Assembly: GCF_034555935.1 (NCBI RefSeq) | Contig: NZ_JAYDCJ010000003.1 | Coordinates: 124,001 to 188,000 of the forward strand | Source: Marinobacter qingdaonensis | GTDB taxonomy: Bacteria; Pseudomonadota; Gammaproteobacteria; Pseudomonadales; Oleiphilaceae | Reading direction: 5' to 3' | DNA: 64,000 nucleotides | Shown: piece by piece, positions 28,733-37,098 of the stretch | Position numbering within the stretch: position 1 is the first letter of the stretch | Layout of the letters: each line of letters opens with the position of its first letter | Translations under genes and position numbers: made by a program | The notes under the pieces: model-generated | The model's input: the letters and a program-made list of their open reading frames with translations, nothing else | The model's database searches: none | Told to the model about the DNA's origin: nothing

Positions 28733-29287
28733 ATGCGAGTCGAACCTGACCGGGGGCCGCGCTTGCCGGCCCTGGTGCTGTTCGGCCTGGTGTCCCTGGC
28801 GGTCTCCGGACCGGCAGGGGCTCACGGCGCCCCGGACGCGGACAAGGTTCCGGCCGGTGTGGTTAAGGCCAGCATCACCGAACAACCGGGCATTCCCGGG
28901 CTCAGCACCTTGATTCTGGACGCGCCACGGCCCGGAATCCTGCTCAGCTACCGGGGCAACGAGCCCATCACCATCCTCGGCACGGAGGGCGAGGCATTCC
29001 TGCGCTTCAGTCCGGACCGGGTGGAAGCTTATACCGGCAGTGCCAGTTGGCAGGCCCTGCCCGAGGCCACGGTGTCCAAGGCCGCGTCCACGGAGGCCGG
29101 CGCCTGGATCACCCTGTCCAACTCCAACAGCTTCGGCTGGCTGGATCCGCGCCTGAACGCCCTGGAGGGGGCCCACGGCGACGCCGGGGAATTTGCCCAG
29201 TGGCGGATTCCGATCCGGAGCGAGTCCGGCCCGGTGCGCCATCTGCGGGGTGAACTGTCGTTCGAAAGCTATTCAACCGCGCCCTGA
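28733..29287 (+). CDS. Secreted protein of unknown function paired with the copper oxidase
   Basis: A 184-residue protein with a signal peptide ending near GPAGAHG. The mature part is beta-rich: a segment with PGLSTLILDAPRPGILL, a strand pair around ITILGTEGEAFLRFSPD, and a C-terminal FGWLDPRLNAL plus QWRIPIRS. The loop order recalls small extracellular proteins of actinobacteria with an 'FLR-x4-G' strand and a 'W-x-D-x-R' motif, but I cannot name a family with confidence. It follows the oxidase by 20 bases with AAAGGAAG as ribosome site, so it is probably in the same operon and a candidate partner or maturation factor. A clear terminator follows. Confidence 0.7.
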   Translation: MRVEPDRGPRLPALVLFGLVSLAVSGPAGAHGAPDADKVPAGVVKASITEQPGIPGLSTLILDAPRPGILLSYRGNEPITILGTEGEAFLRFSPDRVEAYTGSASWQALPEATVSKAASTEAGAWITLSNSNSFGWLDPRLNALEGAHGDAGEFAQWRIPIRSESGPVRHLRGELSFESYSTAP

Positions 29288-29303
29288 GCAACCGCCCAGG
29301 CAC

Positions 29304-29333
29304 AAAAAAGCCCCCGCAATGCGGGGGCTTTCT
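29304..29333 (+). terminator. Terminator after the copper-oxidase operon
   Basis: AGCCCCCGC-AAT-GCGGGGGCT at 29310-29329 with an A-run before and TTTCT after. It ends the oxidase pair and may also serve the converging cytochrome gene. Confidence 0.85.
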
Positions 29334-29353
29334 CGTTCCGGACGGGTGGCGTC

Positions 29354-29773
29354 TTACTGGCTCTCGGAGACCAGGAACTCGACCGCGTTGGCGATTTCCT
29401 CGTCCGGGCAGCTGGCGCAACCGCCTTTCGCCGGCATGGCGTTAAAGCCGTTGATGGCGTGGCTGATCAGCGTCTCCATGCCCTTGTCGATACGCGGAGC
29501 CCAGGCAGCCGCGTCGCCTTTCTTGGGCGCACCAGCGGCACCGGTGGTGTGGCAGGCCATGCACACGGCGTCATACACTTCCGGGCCAGGACGCGGGCCA
29601 GAGCTGGCGGTCTGGGCAGGTGCGGCGGCGGCACCGCAATCGTCACCCTGTTGGCAGACTTCGCCGACCGGCGCGATGCGTGACCGAATTTCATCTTCAA
29701 CGTTTGCCATCACGGCACCGGCAGTAAGGCCGAAACCAAGCAGTACGACAGCCAGGACTCTCTTCATCTTCAC
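29354..29773 (-). CDS. Cytochrome c5 family protein
   Basis: A 139-residue periplasmic monohaem cytochrome. After a signal peptide (ending near VMA-NVED), the haem motif CMACH lies near residue 71 and the distal Met is probably in NAMPAKGG. The CASC pair near the C-terminus is the structural disulfide typical of c5 cytochromes. There is also an unusual N-terminal Cys pair (CQQGDDC). Likely role: soluble electron carrier to terminal oxidases. It is preceded by a perfect TATAAT box. Confidence 0.9.
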   Translation of the reverse strand: MKMKRVLAVVLLGFGLTAGAVMANVEDEIRSRIAPVGEVCQQGDDCGAAAAPAQTASSGPRPGPEVYDAVCMACHTTGAAGAPKKGDAAAWAPRIDKGMETLISHAINGFNAMPAKGGCASCPDEEIANAVEFLVSESQ

Positions 29774-29814
29774 AATGCACCTCGCGTTAGCGCGTTATAA
29801 TCGTCAGTGCCCGC

Positions 29815-29843
29815 ATTATAGCGACTGAACCCTGCCAAAAAAA
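29815..29843 (-). promoter_or_regulatory. Probable promoter of the cytochrome c5 gene
   Basis: Reading the minus strand, TATAAT (29820-29815) is a perfect -10 box about 40 bases before the gene. The -35 position 17 bases further up is a T-run (TTTTTT), a weak match. A second partial box lies closer to the gene. Confidence 0.45.
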
Positions 29844-29966
29844 CCAAACGGCAGAATCCGCGGTTCGGTTCAACCGGCTGGATTGCCATTTCGTAAGTCA
29901 AACAGCGTTTTGCCGGTCATACGATTACCATAAACTGGTGTTAACTCTCTGAATTCAGGACCCACT

Positions 29967-30305
29967 ATGCCTCAACCCGACATGCCCTCGCCTCACCCGC
30001 TGCGCAAGCTGCTGCTGATTGCCGAATTCACCGCCCTGGCCATCCTGCTGGGGTCCATGGCCTGGCTGTCCGGCCAGACCGGGGACGGCGGCCAGATCCA
30101 GCCGGCCTGGCTGCTGATTCCGGCGTTGGCCAGCCTGGGCGTATTCCTCAGCTTCATCGGGTTGATGTACCTGCGCTGGGTCGCGGCGGCGGAGACCGCC
30201 AACCGGTTCCGTCACAAAGTCATCTTTTCGCTGCTGGCCGTTACCCTGATCGGTGTCTGGGTATACGGCGTGGCCAATACCTGGTTCAGTCTCTCCGCCA
30301 GTTAA
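29967..30305 (+). CDS. Small integral membrane protein, function unknown
   Basis: A 112-residue protein with three hydrophobic helices (about 14-36, 45-66 and 84-105) and an N-in, basic-flanked first helix (HPLRKLLL). No enzyme motif is visible and I do not recognise the family. It starts after a 193-base gap shared with the divergent cytochrome c5 gene and ends 10 bases before the phospholipase gene, so the two are probably co-transcribed. Confidence 0.65.
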   Translation: MPQPDMPSPHPLRKLLLIAEFTALAILLGSMAWLSGQTGDGGQIQPAWLLIPALASLGVFLSFIGLMYLRWVAAAETANRFRHKVIFSLLAVTLIGVWVYGVANTWFSLSAS

Positions 30306-30315
30306 GGACTCACTG

Positions 30316-31446
30316 ATGCGCTCATTCCTGTCTGTTTCACCGGTTTTTGGCCTGGCCCTGGTGGCCGGCACCGTCGGCGCCCAGCCAGCCAGCAACTCGG
30401 AAGACACCGGAGGCCAGGACGATGCGGCCCAGCTGCTGTCGGCCGAGGAATGCGCGCTGATCGAGAACGGGGTGCGCCGGCTGGCCTGCTACGATCAGGT
30501 GCTGGATCCCAACCAGGCCCGGGAGCAGGCGCCGCCGGACAAGGTCCAGCAGGTCGAGCAGGAAGCCGACAAGACCTTGCCGAGCCGGGAAACCACGGTG
30601 AAGGAAGTGGCCGCGGATGGCGACAGCGACGAGGGCGTGATGGCCGCCCTGGTGGATCGTTACATTGCCGCCGAGAAGGCGGTGTTTTCGTTTTCCGGCA
30701 GCTTTGTCGGCTACCGGCCGACCTATATCCTGCCCATCAGTTGGGTCAAGGATCCGAACCCGAACCCCGTCAGCCCCCGCCTGGGCGGCACCGACTACGA
30801 CTACGATCTGGAACGGGAGGAAGCCAAGTACCAGATCAGCTTCAAGGTGCCGCTGCTCACCGGTCTGCTCGACGACCGCACCACCATGTGGTTCGGCTAC
30901 ACCCAGAAGTCCTTCTGGCAGGTTTACAACCGGGACGAGTCGGCCCCGTTCCGGGAGACCAACTACGAGCCGGAGATCTTTCTGCGCTACCAGACCGATT
31001 ACAAAATCGGCAAGGGCACACTGAGCGCGGTCACCCTCGGCTTCAATCACCAATCCAACGGCCAATCCGAGCCGCGGTCGCGCAGCTGGAACCGGGTGAT
31101 GGGCTCAATCGCCTACAGCTACGACCGCTGGCTGTTCATGATCCAGCCCTGGTGGCGCATTCCCGAGGGCGACAAGGACGATAACGCCGACATCGAGCGT
31201 TATCTGGGCCACGCCAACTACACGGCGGTGTACAAGCTGTCCGAGGATCGGACCTTTTCCCTGAGCCTGATGAACAACCTGCGGTCGGACAACAAGACGT
31301 CGGTGGAGTTTGGCTACAGTTTTCCCATGGGGGATACGGTTAAGGGCTTTTTCCAGTACTACAACGGGTATGGGGAGAGTCTGATTGACTACAACGAGCG
31401 GATTGAGCGGATCGGCATCGGGATCATGCTGAACGACTGGCTCTGA
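30316..31446 (+). CDS. pldA: Outer-membrane phospholipase A
   Basis: A 376-residue outer-membrane beta-barrel that hydrolyses phospholipids when two monomers pair with calcium. The catalytic triad is visible as His245 and Ser247 (FNHQSNGQS) and Asn259 (SRSWNR), with the same 14-residue His-Asn spacing as E. coli PldA. YTQKSFWQVYNRDESAPFRE is the conserved strand before it. After the signal peptide there is an extra N-terminal region of about 100 residues with the ECALIENGVRRLACYDQ motif and a charged linker. ATG 30316 has AAGGA upstream. Confidence 0.92.
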   Translation: MRSFLSVSPVFGLALVAGTVGAQPASNSEDTGGQDDAAQLLSAEECALIENGVRRLACYDQVLDPNQAREQAPPDKVQQVEQEADKTLPSRETTVKEVAADGDSDEGVMAALVDRYIAAEKAVFSFSGSFVGYRPTYILPISWVKDPNPNPVSPRLGGTDYDYDLEREEAKYQISFKVPLLTGLLDDRTTMWFGYTQKSFWQVYNRDESAPFRETNYEPEIFLRYQTDYKIGKGTLSAVTLGFNHQSNGQSEPRSRSWNRVMGSIAYSYDRWLFMIQPWWRIPEGDKDDNADIERYLGHANYTAVYKLSEDRTFSLSLMNNLRSDNKTSVEFGYSFPMGDTVKGFFQYYNGYGESLIDYNERIERIGIGIMLNDWL

Positions 31447-31536
31447 TTTTTGGCATAGGTGTTTGGGCAAGCGGTCAGGGCCTGCGAGCTGATCGTTTGC
31501 CGCCCGGCTGAGGCATGCCAGTCTCTACTTCCCAAC

Positions 31537-32889
31537 TTACCCGTTCAGCCGTTCCATCTCCGCCAGCAACTCTTCGGTCTTCGCTTCCATCAGCGGGATA
31601 TCAGCCCGCGATTCCACGTTCAGTCGCACCACCGGTTCGGTGTTGGACATGCGCAGGTTGAAGCGCCAGTCGTCGAATTCGATGCTGACACCGTCGACGT
31701 GGCTGACCTTGTTGGCGCCGACGCCGTACTTGGCTTCGATGGCGGCAATCACTTTGGGCGGGTCGGCGATGGTGCGGTTGATCTCACCGCTGGCCGGGTA
31801 AGCGTCGATGCGGGCGTCAATCAGTGACGACAGGGTCTGGCCGGACTGGCACAGGCGCTCGGCCACCAGCAGCCAGGGGATCATGCCGCTGTCGCAGTAG
31901 GCGAAGTCCCGGAAGTAGTGGTGCGCGCTCATTTCGCCGCCGTAGGCCGCGTCTTCGTCGCGCATGCGCTGTTTGATGAAGGCGTGGCCGGTCTTGCTTT
32001 CGATGGCTTGGCCGCCGGCGGCCGCCACCAGGTCCAGGGTGTTCCAGGTCAGGCGCGGGTCGTGGATGACTTTGCCGCCGCCGGTCTTGCGCAGGAACTG
32101 GTCGGCCAGCAGGCCGACGATGTAGTAGCCCTCGATGAAGCGGCCATTCTCGTCGAAGAAGAAGCAGCGGTCGTAGTCGCCGTCCCAGGCGATGCCCATG
32201 GCGGCGCCCTGGGCGATGACCGCGTCCGCGGTGGCGCTTCGGTTTTCCGGCAGGATGGGGTTGGGTACGCCGTTCGGGAAGTGGCCGTCCGGCTCGTGGT
32301 GCACCTTGACGAATTCGAACGGCAGATGCTGTTCGAGTTCGTCGATCACCAGTCCGGCGCCGCCGTTGCCGGCGTTGACCACCAGGGTCATGGGCTTGAG
32401 GGCGGTGGCGTCGACATAGCCCAGCAGGTGGTCGATGTAGGCGCTCATCACTTCCAGCGGCTCATAGCGGCCCTGCTCCGGCGCGTCGGCAAAGGGTTCC
32501 GGCACCCGGTTGCGGATGTCGTTCAGGCCGTTGTCCGAGCTGATGGGCCGGGACTCCGGGCCCACCATTTTCATGCCGTTGTGGTCTTTCGGGTTGTGGC
32601 TGGCGGTGACCATGATGCCGCCGTCCATGCCGTAGTGGCTGGTGGCGAAGTAGACCATTTCGGTGCCGCACAGGCCGATGTCGAACACGTCGGCGCCCGC
32701 AGCCATCAGGCCGGAGCTGAGGGCTTCGGCGATGTCGGGGCTGGACAGGCGGATGTCGTAACCGACGATGACGCGCTTGGCGCCGGTGATTTCCACGTAG
32801 GCCCGGCCGATGCGCTCGGCCAGGGCCGGGTTGAGCTGGTCCGGCACCCGGCCGCGCAGGTCATAGGCTTTGAAACAGGACAGGTCCAT
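31537..32889 (-). CDS. manB: Phosphomannomutase / phosphoglucomutase (CpsG/ManB type)
   Basis: Interconverts mannose-6-phosphate and mannose-1-phosphate (often glucose phosphates too) for surface polysaccharide precursors. The 450-residue protein follows E. coli CpsG closely: [10 protein letters not shown] at the start, the phosphoserine loop [14 protein letters not shown] (Ser97), the metal loop [16 protein letters not shown], and the sugar-binding [19 protein letters not shown]. It follows bfr by nine bases on the same strand, so the two may share a transcript although their functions look unrelated. Confidence 0.93.
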   Translation of the reverse strand: MDLSCFKAYDLRGRVPDQLNPALAERIGRAYVEITGAKRVIVGYDIRLSSPDIAEALSSGLMAAGADVFDIGLCGTEMVYFATSHYGMDGGIMVTASHNPKDHNGMKMVGPESRPISSDNGLNDIRNRVPEPFADAPEQGRYEPLEVMSAYIDHLLGYVDATALKPMTLVVNAGNGGAGLVIDELEQHLPFEFVKVHHEPDGHFPNGVPNPILPENRSATADAVIAQGAAMGIAWDGDYDRCFFFDENGRFIEGYYIVGLLADQFLRKTGGGKVIHDPRLTWNTLDLVAAAGGQAIESKTGHAFIKQRMRDEDAAYGGEMSAHHYFRDFAYCDSGMIPWLLVAERLCQSGQTLSSLIDARIDAYPASGEINRTIADPPKVIAAIEAKYGVGANKVSHVDGVSIEFDDWRFNLRMSNTEPVVRLNVESRADIPLMEAKTEELLAEMERLNG

Positions 32890-32898
32890 GGTCTGAAC

Positions 32899-33375
32899 TT
32901 ACTCCGCCGAGTCGGACTGCAGCTGGATGTAGTTCTGGATGCCCATCTGGGCGATCAGCTCCTGCTGGGTTTCGAGCCAGTCGATGTGCTCTTCCTCGCT
33001 GTCCAGGATGCTGCGGAACAGCTGGCGGCTGCCGTAGTCCTGAACCTGCTCGCAGTAGGCGATGGCTTCTTTCAGGTCGACGTGGGCGGTGTGCTCAATC
33101 TTCAGGTCGCAGGCAATCATTTCCTCGACGTTCTCGCCGATCAGCAGCTTGTTCAGATCCTGCAGGTTGGGCAGGCCCTGGAGGAACAGGATGCGTTCGA
33201 TGAGCTGGTCGGCGTGCTTCATCTCGTCGATGGATTCTTCGTACTCCTTGGCCGCCAGCTTGGTGATACCCCAGTCCTTGTACATGCGCGAGTGGAGAAA
33301 GTACTGGTTGATCGCGGTGAGTTCGTTGCAAAGCACCTTATTGAGGTACTGGATGACTTTCTTATCGCCTTTCAT
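32899..33375 (-). CDS. bfr: Bacterioferritin (haem-binding type)
   Basis: A 158-residue 24-mer iron-storage subunit. The ferroxidase ligands are in place (Glu18, Glu51, His54 and later Glu/His in SEEEHIDW). Met52 in DEMKHAD is the haem ligand, so this is the haem-binding, core-forming type. AAGGAG lies upstream of the start. The associated ferredoxin gene bfd lies 140 bases upstream on the same strand. Confidence 0.96.
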   Translation of the reverse strand: MKGDKKVIQYLNKVLCNELTAINQYFLHSRMYKDWGITKLAAKEYEESIDEMKHADQLIERILFLQGLPNLQDLNKLLIGENVEEMIACDLKIEHTAHVDLKEAIAYCEQVQDYGSRQLFRSILDSEEEHIDWLETQQELIAQMGIQNYIQLQSDSAE

Positions 33376-33465
33376 GACCGGGCTCCTTGATCAGGGATGA
33401 ATACGGTCTCTAAGGATAGACGGTTACGCGGTAATAAAAAATTGCAGGCGGGAAACAATCGCAAC

Positions 33466-33489
33466 AAAGCCGGCGCGGCGGCCGGCTTT
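33466..33489 (-). terminator. Hairpin between bfd and bfr
   Basis: A perfect 9-bp stem, AAAGCCGGC (33466-33474) with GCCGGCTTT (33481-33489), lies downstream of bfd. The following T content on the minus strand is modest, so it may terminate only partly or mark a processing site. Confidence 0.5.
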
Positions 33490-33515
33490 GGAAAAAACTG
33501 AGGCTCTGGCGGGGC

Positions 33516-33722
33516 TTAGGCGGGTTGCGCCAGCAGGTTGGCCAGTGACAGATAGTCGGGGGTGGTGCACTCGCGCAGGATTTCCCGGGCGGTGCTGGCA
33601 CAGCGACCGCACTGGCGGCCGACACCCATTTCCTTGCCGAGCTGGCGCATGGACGTTACACCGTTCTCGGCGGCTTCGCGGATCTCGCGATCGGTAACCC
33701 CGTGGCAAAGGCACACGTACAT
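33516..33722 (-). CDS. bfd: Bacterioferritin-associated ferredoxin
   Basis: A 68-residue [2Fe-2S] protein that reduces bacterioferritin to release iron. The four cluster cysteines follow the Bfd pattern: CLC at residues 4-6 and CGRC about 30 residues later (GVGRQCGRCA). ATG 33722 gives the canonical start MYVCLCHGVTD; an in-frame ATG at 33746 would only add a short unlike extension. A Fur-box-like sequence and an inverted repeat lie just upstream, consistent with iron-starvation control. Confidence 0.95.
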   Translation of the reverse strand: MYVCLCHGVTDREIREAAENGVTSMRQLGKEMGVGRQCGRCASTAREILRECTTPDYLSLANLLAQPA

Positions 33723-33732
33723 AGGACTTCTC

Positions 33733-33773
33733 TCACTAACGACCAAAAAGTTAGTGATAATTATTGTTATTCG
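33733..33773 (-). promoter_or_regulatory. Fur-box-like operator and inverted repeat before bfd
   Basis: GATAATTATTGTTATTCGC at 33755-33773 matches the 19-bp Fur consensus at 13 positions. Next to it, TCACTAAC (33733-33740) and GTTAGTGA (33750-33757) form a perfect 8-bp inverted repeat only 11 bases before the bfd start. The latter could be an operator or a leader hairpin covering the ribosome site. Confidence 0.55.
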
Positions 33774-33821
33774 CGTCCGAATTTACAACCCCATGCTGTT
33801 AATTTAATGCAACGATCTGTT

Positions 33822-35114
33822 TCAGCCGCCCGCCTCCCGGGTCAGGTTGCGACTGCCGGCCTCGGTGACCACCACGTTGTCCTCAATGCGAATGCCGCCG
33901 CAGCCCCGCAATTCGTCAATCATGTCGCGATCGAGGTGCCGGCCCAGCGGGCCGTCCAGCAGCGGCTCCAGCAGCGACGGTATGAAATAGAGACCGGGTT
34001 CGATGGTGACCACCATGCCGGCTTCCAGGGTCCGGTTCAGGCGCAGGAAGGGCGCATCTTCCGGGCTAGGCTGTCGCTCGCCAACCACGTCGTGCACCTG
34101 AACACCGAGGAAGTGGCCAATGCCGTGGGGGAAGAAGGCACGGGTCACGCCCTGCTCCACCAGGGCCTGGTCGTCCAGGCCGGACACCAGACCGGCGGCG
34201 CTCAGCAGCGCGGCGATGCCTTCGTGGGTTTTGCGGTGGATGGCGACGTAGTCCACGCCCGGCGCCACCATGTCGCACAGCCGGTGCTGCAATCGCTCCA
34301 GGCCCTGGACCAGGGCCGCAAAGCGCCCTTCCCCGACGCCCGGGGTGGTGCGGGTGATGTCCGAGCAGTAACCGCGGAAACGCACGCCGGCGTCAATCAA
34401 CAGGCTGCGGGCCTGAGCGGGCGCGGCGGTGTCGTAATACTGGTAATGCAGGGTGCCGGCGTGCTCGTTGACGCCGATGATGCTGTGGTACGGCGCCTCG
34501 GCCTCGGGCTGGCGGGTCGCCTGCTGATAGGCCAGGTTGATGTCGAACTCGCTGCCCCCGGCCAGGAAGGTGTCCCGGGCCGCGGCGTGGCCGGCTACGG
34601 CCAGTTCGTTGGCCCGGGCAAGGCAGGCAATTTCGTAGGGCGTCTTGCGCACCCGGGTTTCATCCAGGGCCTGCCGCAGTGCCTCGGGGTTGTGCTCACC
34701 GGGCACCTCGCCCAGGAACGCGGGATCGCCGATCACCGCCAGCTGGCCGGTCCGGGCCATGGACGGTGCCTCGCGCTGCTCGCTGAACCGTAGTTCCACG
34801 GCCTGGTGCCAGGGCTCCTCGGGCAGCTCCAGGTTGGCGTGCCAGAAATCCACCGGCTGGTACAGCCAGAGTACGGGGGCCTGGCCGGGGCGAATCAGCA
34901 ACCAGCTGTGCTCCTGGCCGGTCAGGCCGGTCCAGTGCAGGAACGGGCCATACCCCTGGAACTCGAACGCCTGATCATCCCCGTAACGCAGGGGCGCCGC
35001 CCCGGAGCTGATCAGCAGGCTGTCGTAGCCGCACTCGGCCAGGGCCTGCTCGTAACGTTGCTGCAGCGTGCGGATGTGCGTCACCTGAAGGGTCAGCAGA
35101 TCGGTCTCAGACAT
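33822..35114 (-). CDS. pepQ: Xaa-Pro dipeptidase (prolidase; OPAA-type)
   Basis: An M24 metallopeptidase that splits X-Pro dipeptides. The 430-residue length and layout match bacterial PepQ and the Alteromonas prolidase known as organophosphorus acid anhydrolase. The five metal ligands are visible: two Asp (LLIDAGVRFRGYCSDITR), His (FFPHGIGHFLG), Glu (VTIEPGLYF) and Glu (IRIEDNVVV). It overlaps the upstream LysR gene by eight bases, so the two are co-transcribed. Any organophosphatase activity would be a side reaction. Confidence 0.92.
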   Translation of the reverse strand: MSETDLLTLQVTHIRTLQQRYEQALAECGYDSLLISSGAAPLRYGDDQAFEFQGYGPFLHWTGLTGQEHSWLLIRPGQAPVLWLYQPVDFWHANLELPEEPWHQAVELRFSEQREAPSMARTGQLAVIGDPAFLGEVPGEHNPEALRQALDETRVRKTPYEIACLARANELAVAGHAAARDTFLAGGSEFDINLAYQQATRQPEAEAPYHSIIGVNEHAGTLHYQYYDTAAPAQARSLLIDAGVRFRGYCSDITRTTPGVGEGRFAALVQGLERLQHRLCDMVAPGVDYVAIHRKTHEGIAALLSAAGLVSGLDDQALVEQGVTRAFFPHGIGHFLGVQVHDVVGERQPSPEDAPFLRLNRTLEAGMVVTIEPGLYFIPSLLEPLLDGPLGRHLDRDMIDELRGCGGIRIEDNVVVTEAGSRNLTREAGG

Positions 35115-36021
35115 GTTGGCGTTCCAGTGTGTTCCAGAGGGTTAGAAGTTCGTCGGAGCGGGTATCGCGCAGGCGGATCAGGCGGATCTCCAGCGGCACG
35201 TCCCAGCGCTCGTCGCCGGCGCGCACCAGGCTGCCAAACTGCTCGCTCTTCTCGGTCATGCGCTGGGGCAACCAGCCCATGCCGAAGCCCTGCTTCACCA
35301 GCGCCTTGATGCTGGCGGACTGGGTGTTTTCATTCAGCGGCAACAGGTTGGCCGCCTGCTTCTGCCGGCCCAGATGGGCCTCGATGGCCGACTGCAGAAA
35401 CCCGCGGCCATGGTAGGCAATCAGGGGCACCGGCTGCTCCGCGGTCCCCGGCAACGGGTAGCGGGGCTGGCCGGCGTCGTCCATGACGCTGACCGGGACC
35501 AGGGCCTCCCGGGCCAGGGTCAGGTGTTCGTAGCGCTCCGGCGTCAGCCGCTCGCCCCAGGGCAGGTCCGGGTGCCAGTAGCACAGGACCAGCTCGCACT
35601 CGCCGCTGTCCAGGGCGTCGAGGAACTGCTCGCCGACCCAATTGGTGGCTTTCAGGTTCAGTTGCAGCCGTTCGGCCACCCCGGCCTGGCGGGCCCAGCC
35701 CTGGTAGAAGTGGGAGAACAGGCCCTGGGTGGAGCCGACGCTGATCCGGGCGGACGCCTCGGCCTCCATGTCGTGAATCCGGTCCCGGGTGTCCCGCACA
35801 TCCCGGGTGATGCGCTCGCACAGGTCCACGAACGCCTCCCCCGCCGGCGTCAGCGACAGCGGCAGGGTCTGGCGATTGATCAGGGTCGCACCCATGGCTT
35901 CTTCGAGCAGCTTGATGCGACGGCTGAAGGTTGGCTGACTCACGTGCTGCAACTCGGCCGCACGGGAGAAATGGCGCGTGCGAGCCAGCGCCATAAAATC
36001 TTCTAGCCAGCGTATTTCCAT
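35107..36021 (-). CDS. LysR-family transcriptional regulator (HypT/YjiE-like)
   Basis: A 304-residue DNA-binding regulator. The N-terminal winged helix-turn-helix is clear (MEIRWLEDFMALARTRHFSRAA, HVSQPTFSRRIKLLEEAMG, LINRQTLPLSLTPAG), followed by a substrate-binding-type effector domain. The helix sequence resembles HypT/YjiE, a hypochlorite-responsive regulator, more than a typical biosynthetic LysR; this is by-eye similarity. It overlaps pepQ by eight bases, so it may autoregulate a LysR-prolidase operon. No divergent target gene is present; the ABC importer lies upstream on the same strand. Confidence 0.88.
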   Translation of the reverse strand: MEIRWLEDFMALARTRHFSRAAELQHVSQPTFSRRIKLLEEAMGATLINRQTLPLSLTPAGEAFVDLCERITRDVRDTRDRIHDMEAEASARISVGSTQGLFSHFYQGWARQAGVAERLQLNLKATNWVGEQFLDALDSGECELVLCYWHPDLPWGERLTPERYEHLTLAREALVPVSVMDDAGQPRYPLPGTAEQPVPLIAYHGRGFLQSAIEAHLGRQKQAANLLPLNENTQSASIKALVKQGFGMGWLPQRMTEKSEQFGSLVRAGDERWDVPLEIRLIRLRDTRSDELLTLWNTLERQHV

Positions 36022-36081
36022 GGAGTCACCGGGAGGGGCAGTAGACTGTGAACGGCATCATAGCCTAACGCGGGGCCCCTG

Positions 36082-37098
36082 TTACAACCGCCCCTCTGCC
36101 ACCGCGTGGCAGGCCACCTGACTGCCCTGATCGGTGGCAATCAGCTGCGGAATTTCCTGCCGGCAACGCTCGTTGGCGTAGGGGCAGCGGCCATGGAACA
36201 CACAGCCGGACGGCAGGTGCACCGGGGTGGGCACTTCGCCCTGCAGGCGAATGTGGTTGGGCCGGTCGTCCTCCAGCTTGGGAATGGCCGACAGCAGCGC
36301 CTGGGTGTAGGGATGCCGGGGCGAGCTGAACAGGGTCTTGGTGTCCGCCAGTTCACACACGCGGCCCAGGTACATCACCGCCACCCGGGTACCGAAATGC
36401 TCCACCACCGCCAGGTCGTGGGTGATGAACAGGTAGGTCAGGTTGCGCTTCTCCTGGGCGTCCATCAGCAGGTTCAGCACCTGGGCCTGGATGGACACGT
36501 CCAGGGCCGAGATCGGCTCGTCCGCGACGATGAACTCCGGGTCCACCGCCAGCGCCCGGGCGATGGCGATGCGCTGACGCTGGCCGCCGGAAAACTCGTG
36601 ACCAAAGCGGCTGCCCCAGTCCGGGTCGATGCCCACCGATTGCATCACCTCGGTGACCTTGGCCTTGACCTTGTCGGTGTCCCAGTCCGGATGATGAAAG
36701 CGGATCGGCTCTTCCAGGGTCTGCTGAATGGTCATGCGCGGGTTCAGGGACGCATAGGGATTCTGGAAGATCATCTGCATCTTGCGGCGGTACGGCAGCA
36801 CGTCCTTGCCGTCCAGATTGTCGATGCGCTCGCCGTCGTAATGGATCTCGCCGGCGCTCGGCGACAGCAGGCCCATCACCGTGCGCGCCACCGTGGACTT
36901 GCCACAGCCGGATTCACCCACCACGCACAGGGCCTCGCCCTTCTGGACCTGCAGATCCACGCCGTTGATGGCGTGCACCGCCTCCTGCTTGCGGTGGAAG
37001 CGGCCCTTCTCGAAGCTGATCTGCTCCAGCAGGCTGCCGGACAGATCAAACCTCTTCTCCAGCCCGCGAATTTCAACCAAGGGGGACGGTGAGGTCAT
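36082..37098 (-). CDS. Peptide-type ABC importer ATPase (DppF/OppF-like)
   Basis: Second ATPase of a five-gene importer. The 338-residue protein has Walker A GESGCGKST, the Q loop MIFQNPYASLNPR, signature FSGGQRQRIAIARALA, Walker B FIVADEPISALD and H loop FITHDLAVVEHF. The C-terminal oligopeptide-ATPase extension carries the usual Cys cluster (SGCVFHGRCPYANERC). Its start overlaps the partner ATPase stop by four bases. Gene order is substrate-binding protein, permease, permease, ATPase, ATPase, all on the minus strand. The substrate, peptide or nickel or other, cannot be fixed by sequence alone. Confidence 0.92.
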   Translation of the reverse strand: MTSPSPLVEIRGLEKRFDLSGSLLEQISFEKGRFHRKQEAVHAINGVDLQVQKGEALCVVGESGCGKSTVARTVMGLLSPSAGEIHYDGERIDNLDGKDVLPYRRKMQMIFQNPYASLNPRMTIQQTLEEPIRFHHPDWDTDKVKAKVTEVMQSVGIDPDWGSRFGHEFSGGQRQRIAIARALAVDPEFIVADEPISALDVSIQAQVLNLLMDAQEKRNLTYLFITHDLAVVEHFGTRVAVMYLGRVCELADTKTLFSSPRHPYTQALLSAIPKLEDDRPNHIRLQGEVPTPVHLPSGCVFHGRCPYANERCRQEIPQLIATDQGSQVACHAVAEGRL

